DNA of 33,296 nucleotides, from positions 3,325 to 36,620 of the forward strand of contig JAKCWW010005399.1 of the NCBI GenBank assembly GCA_026260175.1. The letters run 5' to 3'. Shown here piece by piece: positions 9,646 to 22,734 of the stretch. This DNA is from Reticulitermes lucifugus. Its lineage: Eukaryota > Arthropoda > Insecta > Blattodea > Rhinotermitidae. Each line of letters opens with the position of its first letter. The first letter of the stretch is position 1. The position numbers were made by a program, and so were the translations under genes. Under the pieces are notes generated by a model. The model did no database searches and was not told where the DNA came from. It saw only the letters and a list, made by a program, of their open reading frames with translations.

Positions 9646-11394
9646 ATTTTCCGGCTACCTACTTTATGCAGATTCTTAGCGAAATTATTTAATTGTTCAA
9701 TTTTCTTTTCTGATATCCGTACGCTTGCCTAAAGTAATGGTGACAATGTAGTTTGACAGCATTACTTATGATAAGGGCATCCTATGCTATAAAACAGACA
9801 GTGCTTACGATGGACAAGCTTTTAAATGTGAAAGATTTATGATAGCTTAAGGAATTGCTGACACTATTTTAATGTTCGTGATGCTGTATCAGTGACCTGT
9901 GTAATGATTTTGTTACGAATACTTAAATGAACTCTGAATGTTATGTGATATTTCTGAAAGAGAACAGTAGGCCTATAACCTTTATTAAAATAGGTCGTGA
10001 TATATTCTCTTTTCTAACAAGTTGAAATAAGACCACACACACTGCATATACTTTTCTGGACATTTTAAACGCCCTTTTCCTTTATCGAGTAATTTCTAAC
10101 CGTTACTCTGGCCTTGGTCACCATTCTAACCTGACATTAATGCTTATTACTTTTGTGGGGCCATGTAAGAACAATATCCCTAACAACAATCCGGAAAGCA
10201 TCGCAGAGTGAGAAGTAAAATATGCATAGCACGGAAAATACTGGTGCTGATATTTTGAGGCGGACATTGAAGAATCTCCTTGTGAATAAACGCCATTTCT
10301 TGAGATCCACGATAGAAGTATTGAACACGTTCTCAAATGAGGTCATGATCAGTGGTGGAAAAATTTAACACTGCTACAGCTACTAACCTTAAACATAAAA
10401 GTCAGTAATTTTGTGATGACCCATTAAGAAACAGTTACATCTACGATTCTGTCTTGGGGCTGCAGATAGTAATGGTCGGTTGAAGGGCGCGTTAGGGAGA
10501 GGGCAGGTGACAAATGGACGAAGTGGGGCTAACCCTCAGGTTAGGGCCGTACACCTTCAACCCCTGTATTATTAATCCAACTGTCCTGAAGAGAAGAGAG
10601 AGTGCTAATAATGAGAGAGAGAGAGAGCAAGAGTGAGGAGAGATGTTTAATTGTCTGAGTTAATTGTCCATGTGGTAGATGGGCTCAACTGAATAATGTT
10701 TGTGCGTTGTGCCCTATATATATAATCACCAGGGCAATTCAATTACAGAAGGATAGAGCAGTGTACGTTATAAAATGTGCTGAATATATACACTTTACAG
10801 TTCTGACGTGTAATGAAGTAGCCGTGACTCACTTTATTTTTCTCAAATTTCCACATGACACAGGAATGTGGGACAAGAGGAAGGTATAATTTCAGGGTTT
10901 GCATGGAGGATATGCAATGTATTTCCTTGTAAGAAATTCTGTTACTGAAAGAGCGTGCTTAGGACATTTGTTACGCGCTTCAAAATGTTACTTTTCCGTA
11001 CCCATGAGATATGACTGATCACTTACGGTGGAATTCCCCGCGTCTCACACAACGCAATTCAAACCCTCGTGAGCCACGTGCAGTACGTTGATTCGACCAA
11101 AAATGCATTATCTGTAATGCGAATGAATTCCACTTACTTTACACCAAACAACGTGGCCCCATTTCACGTGTAACGCGTAAAATATTTTGTATTTTAAGCA
11201 GTTCGGGCATGGCGGAATTTTGCGTGGCGTTGGACAGGCAAACTTATAGCTTCAGAGTCTGCGTAAGTTTCACAAGTGTAACTCGTAATGTGGCGAATCT
11301 CGAGACGTAAATGCAGTCAAGTATTTCTGCTGTTATGGTGTTCACTTGGTGTTTCATCCTGTGTCTCAATGTTCAGTATTGTCCACATGTTGAA
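9646..11394. other. No gene recognised; one GA repeat
   Basis: Nothing coding is recognised. A GC-richer patch lies at about 10450-10570. Two overlapping minus-strand frames at 10118-10346 have no family signal. Confidence 0.45.
10613..10627. repeat. (GA)n microsatellite
   Basis: A short run of about seven GA units inside a longer purine-rich region (10588-10642). Confidence 0.9.
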
Positions 11395-11637
11395 CAAAAT
11401 CCGAGTTATCTCAGTCGAAACAGCGACCGGGGAAACGGGGTTCGATTTCTGGCTGAGGCAAAAGATTTTAATTTCCGTAAAGACCTGTCCAAACCTGCCC
11501 TGGACTAACACATGTTTTACTGAATGGACACCCAGACATTTCCCCGGGGTTAAAGTGGCCAAGGCGTAAATCTGACCACTTACCCTCATCAAATACAGAG
11601 TTTAAGAACTCTTATAGCTCCATAGTCCTTCACGGTG
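11395..11637 (+). mobile_element. tRNA-derived SINE, copy 4 (plus strand)
   Basis: This is the only copy on the plus strand. GGGGTTCGATTTCTGGCTG (11437-11455) is a strong box B. The upstream GAAACAGCGACCGGGGAAAC is the degraded anticodon side. The body has CTGAATGGACACC, CCCCGGGGTTAAAGTGGCC, then CTGACCACTTACCCTCATC and a weak 3' end. The CGGGGTTAAAG.GGCC...CTGACCACT core is shared with copies 3, 5 and 6. Frames of 65-93 codons on both strands overlie it and are shadows. Confidence 0.75.
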
Positions 11638-11639
11638 CG

Positions 11640-13905
11640 GTTCTCAATTTCGCAGGGACAACTCTCCAAGTCCAATGACTCCACAAACTGCACTTTCACG
11701 TACCTCCTGATAATAAAGTCACGGAGAGTTAAATCTAGGAAGCTATGAAACAGGGCTACGTATCCTCACCAAACAATCTCAAAATATTACATTTAGAGAA
11801 TTTCTAACAATCCTTCACCATTTTGTTGGAACTTTAAACTTCCTGTTTTTTCAGTTGCGAAGAAACAGTTTTAGAGCATATTGACGTAAATCACCACTGT
11901 TATGACATCGTAAGAAGAAGTTCGGGACAAGAGAATGGCTTCTCAATATCTGCTACATGTCGAAAAGAACTTAGTAAATTCTGGGTGTGGGGAATTATTT
12001 TCAGTGTGTGCCATTATCTTCTTTCCGATTTCATTAAATTGCTTGTTGTGGCCACGAAAATGTAATGCACGGAAACCGAACATTTGCTTATGGTATTGTT
12101 TTCAGTAAAAATCAAGCAACTTTTCAGGATCTGGATCTGCTTCGGAAAAGACGTAAGATCAAATAATTAAGACTCATATTCTGTTGGGTTCACCGGACTG
12201 AGATAATCCCTGTCCATGGAGATTGACTGGCTCTAATGAACCGCACAGAATGGGATCTTAATTTTCAATTTTTACCCGACGACGGAAAAAGAGCAAACAG
12301 CGAAACTACCTGGTATTTGTTTCAACAAAAGAAAAAAATACGATGCAAAATGTTCAACATACATGTCACCTCAATACCATACTATCGTGACAAAACTTTA
12401 GAATTCTCCTACCTTTCCCTAGTAATGAATTGTTACTATTGAAACCATTCTAACATAAATCATACATTTACTATACACGTATTTTAAAACAAATGTTACG
12501 ACAATTATTTCCAGAAATATTTGGTGTCCTGAATTATGCATTAACATCACTTTACATAAACTAGCACCTCAATTTCAACATCACGTTTCCTACTTTCTAC
12601 GCGTGGCTTCCACCATCTACATGAAGCATGCGTTAGGGGACGAGGTTTATGGGAAGGCTTCATTGCCACAAAAGGGAAGGAGCTGTCCGAAGGGCAGGGC
12701 TGGCGAAAAGCTCAAACTGTCTACAAGTTTCTAAGAAATTCTTTCGCGTGCTCATGGAAATTTTAAAAATCAAAATAAGGTATTGGAGTCTTCCATAATT
12801 ATTATTAATTACTGCATCATTATTATTGCGTATTATAATTATATTGTATAATTAATGCATAGTATAATTATTATATTATATTTCTAATAAAGGCCTCCTC
12901 GAGGAATGCGATAAGGAAGAAAATATTGAAGTAACTGTGGTTGCTGCTACTTCCTGTTTGAAAAGAATAGCCCAATAAATAAATAAAATGACACTGTTTT
13001 GTATTTATTACACGTATATTACTCGAAATACTCGAAAGCATTCTTGGGAAGCCTGTTTAGGTAATCAATGATGCTTCTGAATGATTTTAAATGAGACAGT
13101 TTTAGACATTACACGGTTTTTATAACCACAGTAATAGGCCTACCTAATAGGAGACATTAGCGACTTTATTACAGTAATAAAGGAATAACAAGTTTGTAAA
13201 AAATATAAAAAATTATATTTTTGTCATATTTGTTTTTATTTTATGGTTATATTTACCTGTATTCATTTTGTTTTGCTAATAAAGAATACAAAATAGAGGG
13301 AGTAAAATCAATGCAAACATTGCAGGAAGCCTGTTTGAATAATTAATAATAAAGCTGTGTTGATTTAAAACAGATAATTTAAAAACAACAGTATTTATTA
13401 AAAATACTTTATAACCAACAATAGAAATGTCAATGTGACAGTTATAAATATACATTATAAAAGGGAAAGCAAGTAAACATATTTTACTACTAGTGCGAAT
13501 TTTGCTGCTGAACCAAGGATGACAGGTATTTTATGTCAGGTTTGTACTGGGTTGCTTTGAGAGCTATGCATGCAGCACTGTCTTTTCCATAAAGACTCAT
13601 ATTGGCTTTTAGAAAACGATTCTTAGACACCATCAAATATAAGATGATCCCCGATTTAAGAAATTTTAAACTGTGAAAAATTGCGTCTTAGAGTCAACGA
13701 AATGCGGTAGTTCAGTTAATAACAGTGTAAATACTTGTCACCTCGACATTTTGACTTCTGTATGAAGGCAATTGTTATTGTCTTCTACGGGTATTCGTCA
13801 GGAGGTATTAGCTGTTCACTCACAAAAAAACGAAGACAGAATGTGAGCAGAAAGGTCCAGTGCTAACCGTTCAGTTGTCGTTACAAAACACTACAACTGC
13901 CGTTG
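11640..13905. other. No gene recognised; AT-rich DNA
   Basis: Long featureless stretch. An AT-rich self-complementary patch (about 12798-12888, ATAATTAT-type blocks) is low-complexity. A GC-richer patch at 12600-12740 has no recognisable family. Confidence 0.45.
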
Positions 13906-14258
13906 TACTGGGAAGGGGATGTTCAGACTGGTTCTCATTTGGACACTTAGATCAGCGGTTTATTGCGGGGATTATAAAACGTTTTGTCCAATATCACATA
14001 TTGGCCCAGTCACCTCCAGGCCGGCGTCCCAATGACAAATATCCAGTCAACACTTTGCACAGCTCCCGATTTGTGTAAATATGTTTCATTCGCAGTATTA
14101 TTTTGTAGCAACGGTAACTCATATACAATCTCTACGCAGTCAGATATGTGTATATATACACATATTCTTCACAATATAGGGACACTGATCGGGTAAAATA
14201 AATAACAAATTGGAAGAGCAGTTAATACCGCGTGCAAAGGAAATCTTTCCGCTTGTCA

Positions 14259-14293
14259 TTTTGGGCACGCATGCCATAGGTTCAACACCCCTG
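14259..14293 (-). mobile_element. Possible hAT-type terminal sequence
   Basis: Read on the minus strand from 14293, this begins CAGGGGTGTTGAACCTATGG, which resembles the CAGGGGTG... termini common in hAT elements and their non-autonomous derivatives. A weakly similar AGGGGATGTTCAGACTGG lies at 13914-13931 on the plus strand and could be the partner end, giving an element of about 380 bp. No matching 8-bp target duplication is evident, so the call is tentative. Confidence 0.3.
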
Positions 14294-14387
14294 CTCTAGG
14301 GGAAAAGTGACGTTGGGTACTGCGGGCACGCTTGGCAACTTGGGCACGTGGAAACCAATAAAAGCTACGTAGTGCGCATTTATCTGG

Positions 14388-14388
<1 letters not shown>

Positions 14389-14423
<35 letters not shown>

Positions 14424-14473
14424 NNNNNNNNNNNNNNNNNNNNNNNNNNNNNNNNNNNNNNNNNNNNNNNNNN

Positions 14474-14531
<58 letters not shown>
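14389..14531. repeat. (TG)n microsatellite split by assembly gap
   Basis: TG repeats run from 14389 to 14423 and again from 14474 to 14531. Fifty N separate them (14424-14473), a round number that suggests a nominal gap size. All frames through here are low-complexity artefacts. Confidence 0.98.
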
Positions 14532-14533
<2 letters not shown>

Positions 14534-15935
14534 GCGCGCGCATGCCATACTTTCCACTGCCAAACAAAGATTATAAATAACGTGTGAATTGGATAACGAC
14601 TAGTGGCCACACCCGCTTATGTTCTGCATGATATTTTTTCGTGTATAGGGGTTTTAGTACGTTTGTTTAGGACGCCGTGAAATTTTGAATGTATTCCTCT
14701 GTACACACATTAATTTGCTACAAAGCATGTCTTGAAATTTCAAGTTTCGAAGTAGGCCACATGGTGCCTAACGTCTCACAGTGTTATTGCCTTTACTAAT
14801 AAAAAACGGATACAGAAATTCTCATCAAACAACTAATGATATCCTAAGACTGCGGTCTTCTTGGACGTGATAACGTGTAGTTTGGCATAAGGCTAACAAA
14901 GTTTGGAGAAATCTGCTGCCTTTATCATTAATATAGGCCGCCATGGAAAAGGTATGTCTCAAATAATGTTAGTGATTATTTATTCATCCTCTTAATTGTG
15001 ACACTTTTTACATTCTTACTATTCAATTGCAAAATTCTATAATTATTTTAACAGAAAATAGCAGACTGAATGAAAAGAGAGTAAGAAAGACTAGAAGAGA
15101 TAATAGAGAGGAATGGAGAAGAGTACGTGTTTCTGAGCAGCGTAGATAATATGACTTTACACATCCGTTTGAAGAACTCATTCCTTCCCTCTTTCTCTTC
15201 CCATACTTTTCCCACTTTCCTGCAGTGTAGCCTATATTCCAAAATAAGCTTACAGCCCAATCTCCTTCTATGCGTCTCGGATTCATATCTTCATTAATTT
15301 TCTCTCCCTTACGGATTACATTTCCACAATTTTAACGTCCCCCGTTCAGTTTCTTACGTCCCGCCTCATATCTCACTCCTCGTTACATTACTTTCATTAA
15401 AATTGTACATTTATCCATCTACTCGTATATTACAGAGACACAGTCCTGCTGTACTTAGGCTCCCTCCATAACAGATGGAAATGCGTGAACAGTCGATATA
15501 AAAGAAATTCCTTTCCGTTATGACAGCATTCGGTCTATCATCGTCACCACACCCCACAACTGGACCCTACATTAAGCAAGGTCAATTCACTTCACGCAAC
15601 CATAAGCTATTTCCTTTCGATCCATTTGGGTATTGTCTTCTTTCCTGTAAATAGTCTCCGTCATTAGGAATTTCCTCATTGCTTGTTATCTGTTCCTAAC
15701 CACTTCAATATTATTTCCTTAAAAAATCTTATTATATTACACTAAAAGAAGAGGATTATGAGATTGAAACTCTTTTGTTTTTGGACAAACCAGCAACAAT
15801 TTTACGTAGAAATACAAAACCGCTAAAAACAAAGCCAGCACAGTTCTAGTAACAAAAATTCAAAGGTAGTGTAAACTCCCCGTTTGCCTTGAATACCGAT
15901 CATACTAAAGTCAAGATAATGTCCTTCTGCCTCCT
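14532..15935. other. No gene recognised
   Basis: A purine-rich tract (15060-15125) produces minus-strand frames of 70-87 codons rich in Leu and Ser, typical of pyrimidine-rich sequence. No repeat family is recognised. Confidence 0.45.
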
Positions 15936-15939
15936 CAAT

Positions 15940-16185
15940 ATCACACACCCTGAAGACTTACGATGTAGAGGTGCATTCTTAACCTCGGCACTATAATGGA
16001 GGTGAGTGGTCAAGTTCACACCATAGTCGCTTTACCCCAGTATATGCCCCCCGGTAACCATTTTAAAGGAGGCTGGGTGGGCCCCATAGCCGGTCTGGAC
16101 GGAAGTAGCGAAGCAAGCTTTCTCTGTCCCTGCTGGGAAATAAACTCGGACTGCCCAGTGAAACGCGTGACCTTTCACTCTAGTT
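15940..16185 (-). mobile_element. tRNA-derived SINE, copy 5
   Basis: The minus strand runs from a decayed head with box B-like GAGTTTATTTCCCAGC (plus 16133-16148) into GGTTACCGGGG, then GGGGTAAAGCGACTATGG, then CTTGACCACTCACCTCC and ATAGTGCCGAGGTTAAGAATG. The last three blocks are the most conserved part of this SINE family. The 114-codon plus-strand frame at 15996-16340 starts inside the element and is not a gene. Confidence 0.75.
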
Positions 16186-16189
16186 ATCT

Positions 16190-19100
16190 AGAAAACCAGT
16201 TTTCCTTCGGTACTGGGACTCAATTAAAATCTACAAACTGCAGCGTTTGTACATACGTGTATAAACGCTTATGTCTGTGTTTACAGAAGATGCGCTATCA
16301 GTCTCGCTATAGACCCACTGCTGGAGAAGTGATAAGCTAGAAGATCATGCCTGGGCATAATAATTGGACTCCTCTCCCTCATGGTACACTAGTAACAAGC
16401 TCCAATGCACAATCTCACACTGCTTACCTAAGCTCCTTTCCTATAATTCTCTTGCCAGTCCAATTTTTTCCCCGTCCTAATTGCCCCTGTGTGTTTATTA
16501 AGTGCGATAACACTCCTCAGTGTTTATGAGTTAATTTTCGTAATTTGTGTTCGTTAGAAATGTTCAAACTGGCGCAAAGTATACAGTTATTTAAGATAGT
16601 TTAATATTTATGCGGAGTTCTCTTTTATGCGGATTCGAATCCTAAATAAACCTTTGAAACAAAGTTGAATTTGGAGTAAAGCAGGAAGTTTGCAGCCTAA
16701 ATGGATGTTCGGGTCTGCTACGCTGGAGACTGTAAGAAGCAATGATTGTATAAGAAAAAAATGCTTTCAAAACCATCCCCATATATGTGTTAACATAGTT
16801 TCGAGTGTCCCTGCATTTTTTCACTAAAAATAATGAAACAACAAAACTACTAAAAATGAATGAATCTGTATAACCTGTAGGCTTCCAAGGCCAACTAATG
16901 TGTTCGATCAAAAACTTCTGTTTTTGTGCCGCATCGGTCCGACCCTCCAGCTTCCGGGCTAGTTCAGGAACGTCAGACCTTGCGACACTATGAGGGTAAG
17001 AACCAGGCTCTCGAAATCTGAGTCCAGAGACCTGATCCGGTAGCGTGCCACCATCTCTCGTATATAAAAATAATACTGCAGGGGCTGCGAGACATCACCC
17101 CTACAGACTACCCTTCTCTAGGCTCGAAGGCACAGGTCCCTTAGAGAGATAGAGAGCATCTGTAATATATTTAAACATCAACCAAGTATATTATATAGAA
17201 ACAAATAATACATTATATAAAATAAGGAGCGAGGTTACCTAATAACATTGTAACTAATAATTTACCAAAATCTAACACTTCACTGACAAAATCTACCATG
17301 AACCTTAGGTAAATTCAAAAATAAACCGTCCTACTTTGTAGAACCGGTATGAAGGTGAAGACCAGCAGTACGACGTCGGACTCCATATCTGTGACAGTAC
17401 GTCACCTCGACAACGGTAACCTCTCGATGACCCAGTCAAGAATAATAACCCACTCCTGATATTTTTATACTTAAAACATTGCGTTTTTGCAACCTACTGT
17501 ATTGCAACAGTTTGCTATTTCATCATAAACCAATAACTTCCCGTGTTTCCTGAGCCGTTTCACACTTCGCCTCAAAGGTATAGGGTCGGTTTACTGAATA
17601 TACCCATAGGCTATGGTTGGTATTCACCCGTCTTATTACAGGGTTAAAATTTTGACCTACTACAACTCCCTCACGGTGCCTTAGTATTACGTCATTTTTG
17701 CCGTAAAATAATCCACTTAAGCATGAGTCGTAACTACGTTCCATCCTTGGGGATGTTACTTCACAATAGTTCATGTGACCAAATTTAAAATTGCTATGGT
17801 ATCCTGGCTCCAACTCATAATAAGTTCTACGATCCGCTGAAACTGCGAACCATCTATCAATATGACCAATTTGAATGTGCCTTCCTCACTCGTCCGAGTG
17901 GGTGGGCAACGGAATTACTCTATAAACAGTATAGGTGCTCTGTATCTCCCTTAAAGGAATTTGGATTAGTAACCTGATCACTCCATCATAGGTCACTGCT
18001 TGCACTAACATGGTAGTGCTAGTGCAGTGGTAGTCAGTGTTACATCTGGATTTCACGCAAGTACGCTTCTTAGTGTATTATCGACCAGTTGTCTCATAAT
18101 TATTTTCGAGTTTCATCCCAAAAAATAAAATTAATTAAAATAAAATAAAGGCTGGAAATGATGTGACACGAAAAGTGCTGTTACATTTCCTAGAATTTTA
18201 AACGTTAAACCCATAACGTTTTGTATTATGGATTCCTAATATAACACTGCCACAATTTTCTTTGCCCAAGATACGTAGAAGTAAGAACGTTAATTCCTCT
18301 TATGCATAATTTTGAAGTTCTTATTAAAAATTAGGCCTATTGTCACCAGGCATCTCTCTCTCTATATATATATATATATATAAGCGTAAGAATTTAAATA
18401 CTATATTTTTTCTAGCCTTATGTAGCAATCGTTCTTACTGGTTAATGATACGAAAGCGAGGAGGCCGTGACGGACAAAAAATTGTCTTTGCAAACCAGTC
18501 AAAATGTATTGATACTTTGAGCGGTATTCCAGCCTCCACACCTTGCAGATTAAGAATTTTCTCTAGGTTTAATTTCGCGTATTCAACTATCTTTAAAGAG
18601 CTTTCATATTCATGGCGTGCATATTCAGCGAAAGTGTAATTTCGTTGTATACCTCATTGGTTGTCGTGTAAGAGTGGATCAATGGAAGAGTTGTCTGTAG
18701 CGATTATAAATGGAAATAGGAACTGTCGAATGTCACAACTGAAATTTCATCGGGTTTTACACCAATATTAAATAAAATTAGAGAGTTACCACATTCACAA
18801 AGTGTTTTAAAAGAAAAAAATTTAGAGAAAAATGTCCGCGTATACTTCCACCAATACAGGAATATGCCTCACGTTGATTACATTGAAAAAGTAATGTCAT
18901 AAACAAAGTTTTATTTGCATAAAACAATACAACTTTCTGGTCGTCCTAATGTCCTTCTTATGACGTTTTACTTCATAAGATAAACACCAGAGGCATTCAG
19001 CGGCGTCTTGCCGTACAGTTCCGTGCCTCTGCTTTGCTCCAGGCCTTTCATTTATACCAAACACAGATACAGTGCCCAAAAAGTCATTAAAAGGGGGAAA

Positions 19101-19890
19101 TGTGCAGACTGCAGCAGTATATCGTATTCCTGATTACACAGTGCATACGAGAAAAGAGAGCAATCCTAAAGGTTTCGTTAATGAAAAGCAGCAACCTTTA
19201 AGACTCGACTGCAATTTAAGACGTCATTAAATGCTACAGCTATGCACACAAAACATCGTCCCCTTCTGGGCCAGCTTGGGAAATTGAAAACGCGCTGCGC
19301 AATCATGTTCTCAACCTACTCATACTTGTTGTTCCCATGCACATAAAACTATTCTTCGAGGCATTCCAGCATGGTCTGTTATTTTGTAGGCACTGCAGTT
19401 ACTTATTTCCTACATTAAGCATTTAAGGCATTGTGGTTGCTATTTTTACCGCATACAATAACAGTCAAAATTTCGGCTTTTTTCACGCTGTATTTGTATG
19501 TATTTAGTGTAACACAAAAAACCTAATAAACCCCAAATAGTATTGACAGGTTTCTCATGCTAACCTTATGCAGTGTTCTCGGTGACATACGTCAGATGAT
19601 GAATTTCAGAGTACATCGTCTATTTGTGGGAGTCAAGAAAGTTAAATAAGTTGGGAGTTAAGAAACTTTGTACAAAACTGTCACGAAATTTGATATACAC
19701 CTAATTTAATTACGCTAGTTGTAATTCATTCAAACGATATCCACAGTAAAGTACGTACAGACTTAAAATTTGTCTGAAACGTATCCTATGACAAATAATA
19801 CGAAACAGGACGAGGACTTATCGCCACTCATTTTGAAATTTGTGTTAGAATAATACTTCATTAAGTAAGTACAGTAGGCTTAGAGTCAAA
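16190..19890. other. No gene recognised
   Basis: Open frames of 60-99 codons carry no recognisable motif. A GC-richer patch (16920-17130) and a minus-strand frame at 17523-17813 may be very old repeats. Small imperfect hairpins lie near 17886-17901 and 17995-18037. No family is assigned. Confidence 0.4.
18352..18382. repeat. Compound (CT)n(TA)n microsatellite
   Basis: About five CT units pass directly into about ten TA units. Confidence 0.9.
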
Positions 19891-19894
19891 AGAC

Positions 19895-20198
19895 AATAAA
19901 GCTAAAGCTAGCCTTATACAGGCCTGGACAGGCCCCTAGGGTTCCAGAAGATTCAGGCTCCCAGATTTCAAGACATGCGGTACACGAAGGTGGAAAGGTT
20001 GTCAGCCCTAATCACCGGCCGCCTTTACTCCCAGGAAGTATTTCTGGTACTCATTTCTCTTAGAGGCTGAGTCAACCCCAGGGCCATAGTGCGGCCAGAA
20101 GGATTAAGTCAATGAAAAATTCCAATGACTCCTTCGGGAATCGAACCCGCGACATTTCGGCATGTAGCGCAGTGCACCAACAAGCTGCGCCACCGACC
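19895..20198 (-). mobile_element. tRNA-derived SINE, copy 6 (best tRNA head)
   Basis: On the minus strand, TGGCGCAGCTTGTTGG (plus 20177-20192) fits box A and GGGTTCGATTCCC (plus 20136-20148) fits box B exactly, with the usual spacing for a tRNA-derived RNA polymerase III promoter. The body contains TGAGTACCAG, GGGAGTAAAGGCGGCCGG, GGGCTGACAACC and a final GGCCTGTCCAGGCCTGTATA. The total is about 300 bp. It has no intact acceptor stem and runs straight into a non-tRNA body, so it is a SINE and not a tRNA gene. It is the most complete member in the window. Confidence 0.85.
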
Positions 20199-20199
20199 T

Positions 20200-21555
20200 A
20201 TTTTGTGTAGATACTTTGTGACTGGCATAAGTGTTTTAAAAAAATTTATCTGTATTTTGTTATATTTATAATGCATGATGACACAGCTTGATAAAAGAAA
20301 TGAAGTCACTGTTGGAAAAGAAAGCTGGAAGTTTCACAGGACCAAGGCGTTTAAGACCTTTACTCTTAGGCCAAGTGCTGCGCAAATTTTAAATCTCAGA
20401 GAAAAAAGGTACGCGTTTTAGTCTTGAGATCTAGCGGTATGTATGTCGATGGAAAAGGTTCAGAAAAGCTGATATGTGGTTATGAAGGACCTGTTTACAA
20501 AACACAGATTTATGTATCCTTCACGGAATTTAAGTCTCATAAGTATTATATTCTCATTTTTCCTAGTAAATTAAATGGATACAAAATCCGGCACAATGAA
20601 CACGAACCATGAATACGAAAATGTTAGCACTCCAAATGTTCTTATGTTTACAATGATTACTTTAGTTCTCCGAACTAATTACTGGAGTGCAAAGCGTAGC
20701 GTATAAATATACGTTACATTTTTCGATAAAAATACAAACATTTTTAGCAGCGCCTTGTGTAGAATTTCTTTTGAAATCATAACACAGATTTTAGTAAACA
20801 CGAATAAGTTGTTAACACATGGAAACCCGTACTACAAAAAGGGAGGCGTCTCTTTGACAAAATAAAGGCAACGGTGCGTAAAATCGTTAGGGATTTGATT
20901 GAAAAAAGCTCTAAAAATATATCTGTCTTCCCACACATGCTATAGATTCTATAATTATATAACTTATAACAAAGAACACAGTAGCTGTTATCTGTCGCTG
21001 GAAATTTAATATTCGGGATTCGGGAGTGAATTTTCTTTTGTCCACAATTTTGTTGGTGGTGACAGTATAAAGAGGAGGTAGATGTGAAAAATTTTATTGA
21101 ACCCTCCATATTTCCACGAAAACATTTCACAAAGGAAGGGATGTTTATGCACAAATTACATTGCGTTTTTAGTCTGTATTATTTACTTCGCTGTAACTCT
21201 ATAACGCTGAGTTCTTCCTGAGAGTTTAGTATTATTCCATAAACCCCAGAATTTTAGCGCCTTTACGGGAACTAAAAGTTTATTACTGTGTTCACACTTG
21301 TCCCTACTCTGAGCCACAAGAATGAATTTCACACCCTGATTCACTATTCTACTTATTTTTGTCTACACATAAAACACAAGAATTTAAATTTTGTCTTATA
21401 GCACGTCAGACCTATAGTTGTGTATACGACAGCAAGGTGGCACTTAATGTAGAAATAAATCACCATACCTACTGGCAGTATTGCAGCCTCGACCTTTGTC
21501 CATAAAATTTATCTACTGTAAGTAGCACAATCTATTGTAAGAAAAATACATTCAG
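20200..21555. other. No gene recognised
   Basis: A 125-codon minus-strand frame (20777-21154) is open but has no recognisable domain, no neighbouring exon and ordinary composition. It is probably chance or a very old repeat. Confidence 0.4.
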
Positions 21556-21559
21556 GGTT

Positions 21560-21830
21560 TTGTTGAGAGGATTTAAAGGAAACAGACTGCTTTGAAGACC
21601 TGGGTGCAGATGGGATGATAATATTAAAATAAACATTGCATAAATCAGATGAGAGGTTTGTGGACTAGGCTCATCTGACTCAGGATAGTAACCGTAGCGG
21701 GCTCTTTGTAACCGGACAATGAATCTTCGGGTTCCATAAAATTCGGGACATTTTTGATTGGTTGAAGGACTATTAGGGTCGCATGAAGGATCATGATCCA
21801 CGGAGTTCATCAGTTAGTTTAGTTAGTCAT
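21560..21830 (+). mobile_element. LINE family A, 3' end, copy 1
   Basis: Plus-strand frames encode RPGCRWDDNIKINIA (about 21600-21643) and RALCNRTMNLRVP (about 21698-21735), then FDWLKDY. These follow the order seen at the C terminus of a non-LTR retrotransposon family in which an arginine-rich RW.DNIK segment precedes LAQDR..W..L...MNLRVP. Frame changes and stops show it is dead. The 92-codon minus-strand frame at 21532-21810 (containing FYGTRRFI) is the antisense shadow of the same repeat. The rest of the element (endonuclease and reverse transcriptase) is absent, a typical 5'-truncated insertion. Confidence 0.65.
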
Positions 21831-22734
21831 TCAATTAGCACTGTTTATTCCGTCAACCTGAATTAACTTCTCAACTTCATGACAACATGATAATCTTTTT
21901 GCTATAAGTTACAAGAGTGTATCAATATTAGGATTATCTGTGAATATCATAGTTAATGATGTGAATTGTCAAATATCCTTTGAAATTTGAATTTACAGTA
22001 ACATAAACCTTCTTTAATATTGTCTCTATTAGGTACGGATATTGGAAGAGATGGCCGGAACTTACTTGAAGGCATTATCGCGAAATTATCCTGCACAAAA
22101 TGAGGGAAAAAAAACTAAAACATGTAAGGACAGCTGGTAACTTGGTAACTTGGTATGATATTCGAAATAGATACAGCCCGAATACACAGCAAGGGAGCTG
22201 CCATTAACCATTCGTGTTTCATTGTTTGCCGATAACTGAACTCACAGCGGCCATCACAAGAGCATTATCGACAGACACCGCGTGAAACACGTTTTATACT
22301 TATATTCATGCTGGAGTTAAGGTAGCCGGAGTTCTCATCTTAAGAAAGGTTTCAGTGGGGGTGTAAAGGGAGCTATATTCTTATATACAAGACAAGAATA
22401 AAAAATATATAAAATTGTCTTTAACCTGTTCCTTACCTGCAAGAATTCATGGAACTGCAGATGAAACTGGCGGTGGGGAAAATGGCAAAAAGCAATTCGG
22501 TAGAAGCTATCCTGACGAGGGTACTGGGGAAAGTCGGGGGAGGGGTGGTGATCTCTTTGCTGTAACGTGTTGTAACCTCACTTAACAGCGGCAACGATGC
22601 TACGTGCTAATGCCTCGCATGGAACAAAATGCACGTGCTGCTAGTACCACCTACAATTTTACCTACAATTTAGTGTGGGTGTGAAACTTAGTTTCTCATA
22701 GTACGTGAAGGAAATATATTGAGGGTTTTTGACA

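Noticed and set aside
14256..14610. Several frames rich in Thr-His or Val-Cys
   Set aside because: They are translations of the TG microsatellite and run through the N gap.
20136..20192. A functional tRNA gene on the minus strand
   Set aside because: Boxes A and B are excellent, but there is no paired acceptor stem and the sequence continues into a SINE body.
21532..21810. A 92-codon protein on the minus strand
   Set aside because: It is the antisense of a LINE tail whose sense strand shows the expected conserved residues.
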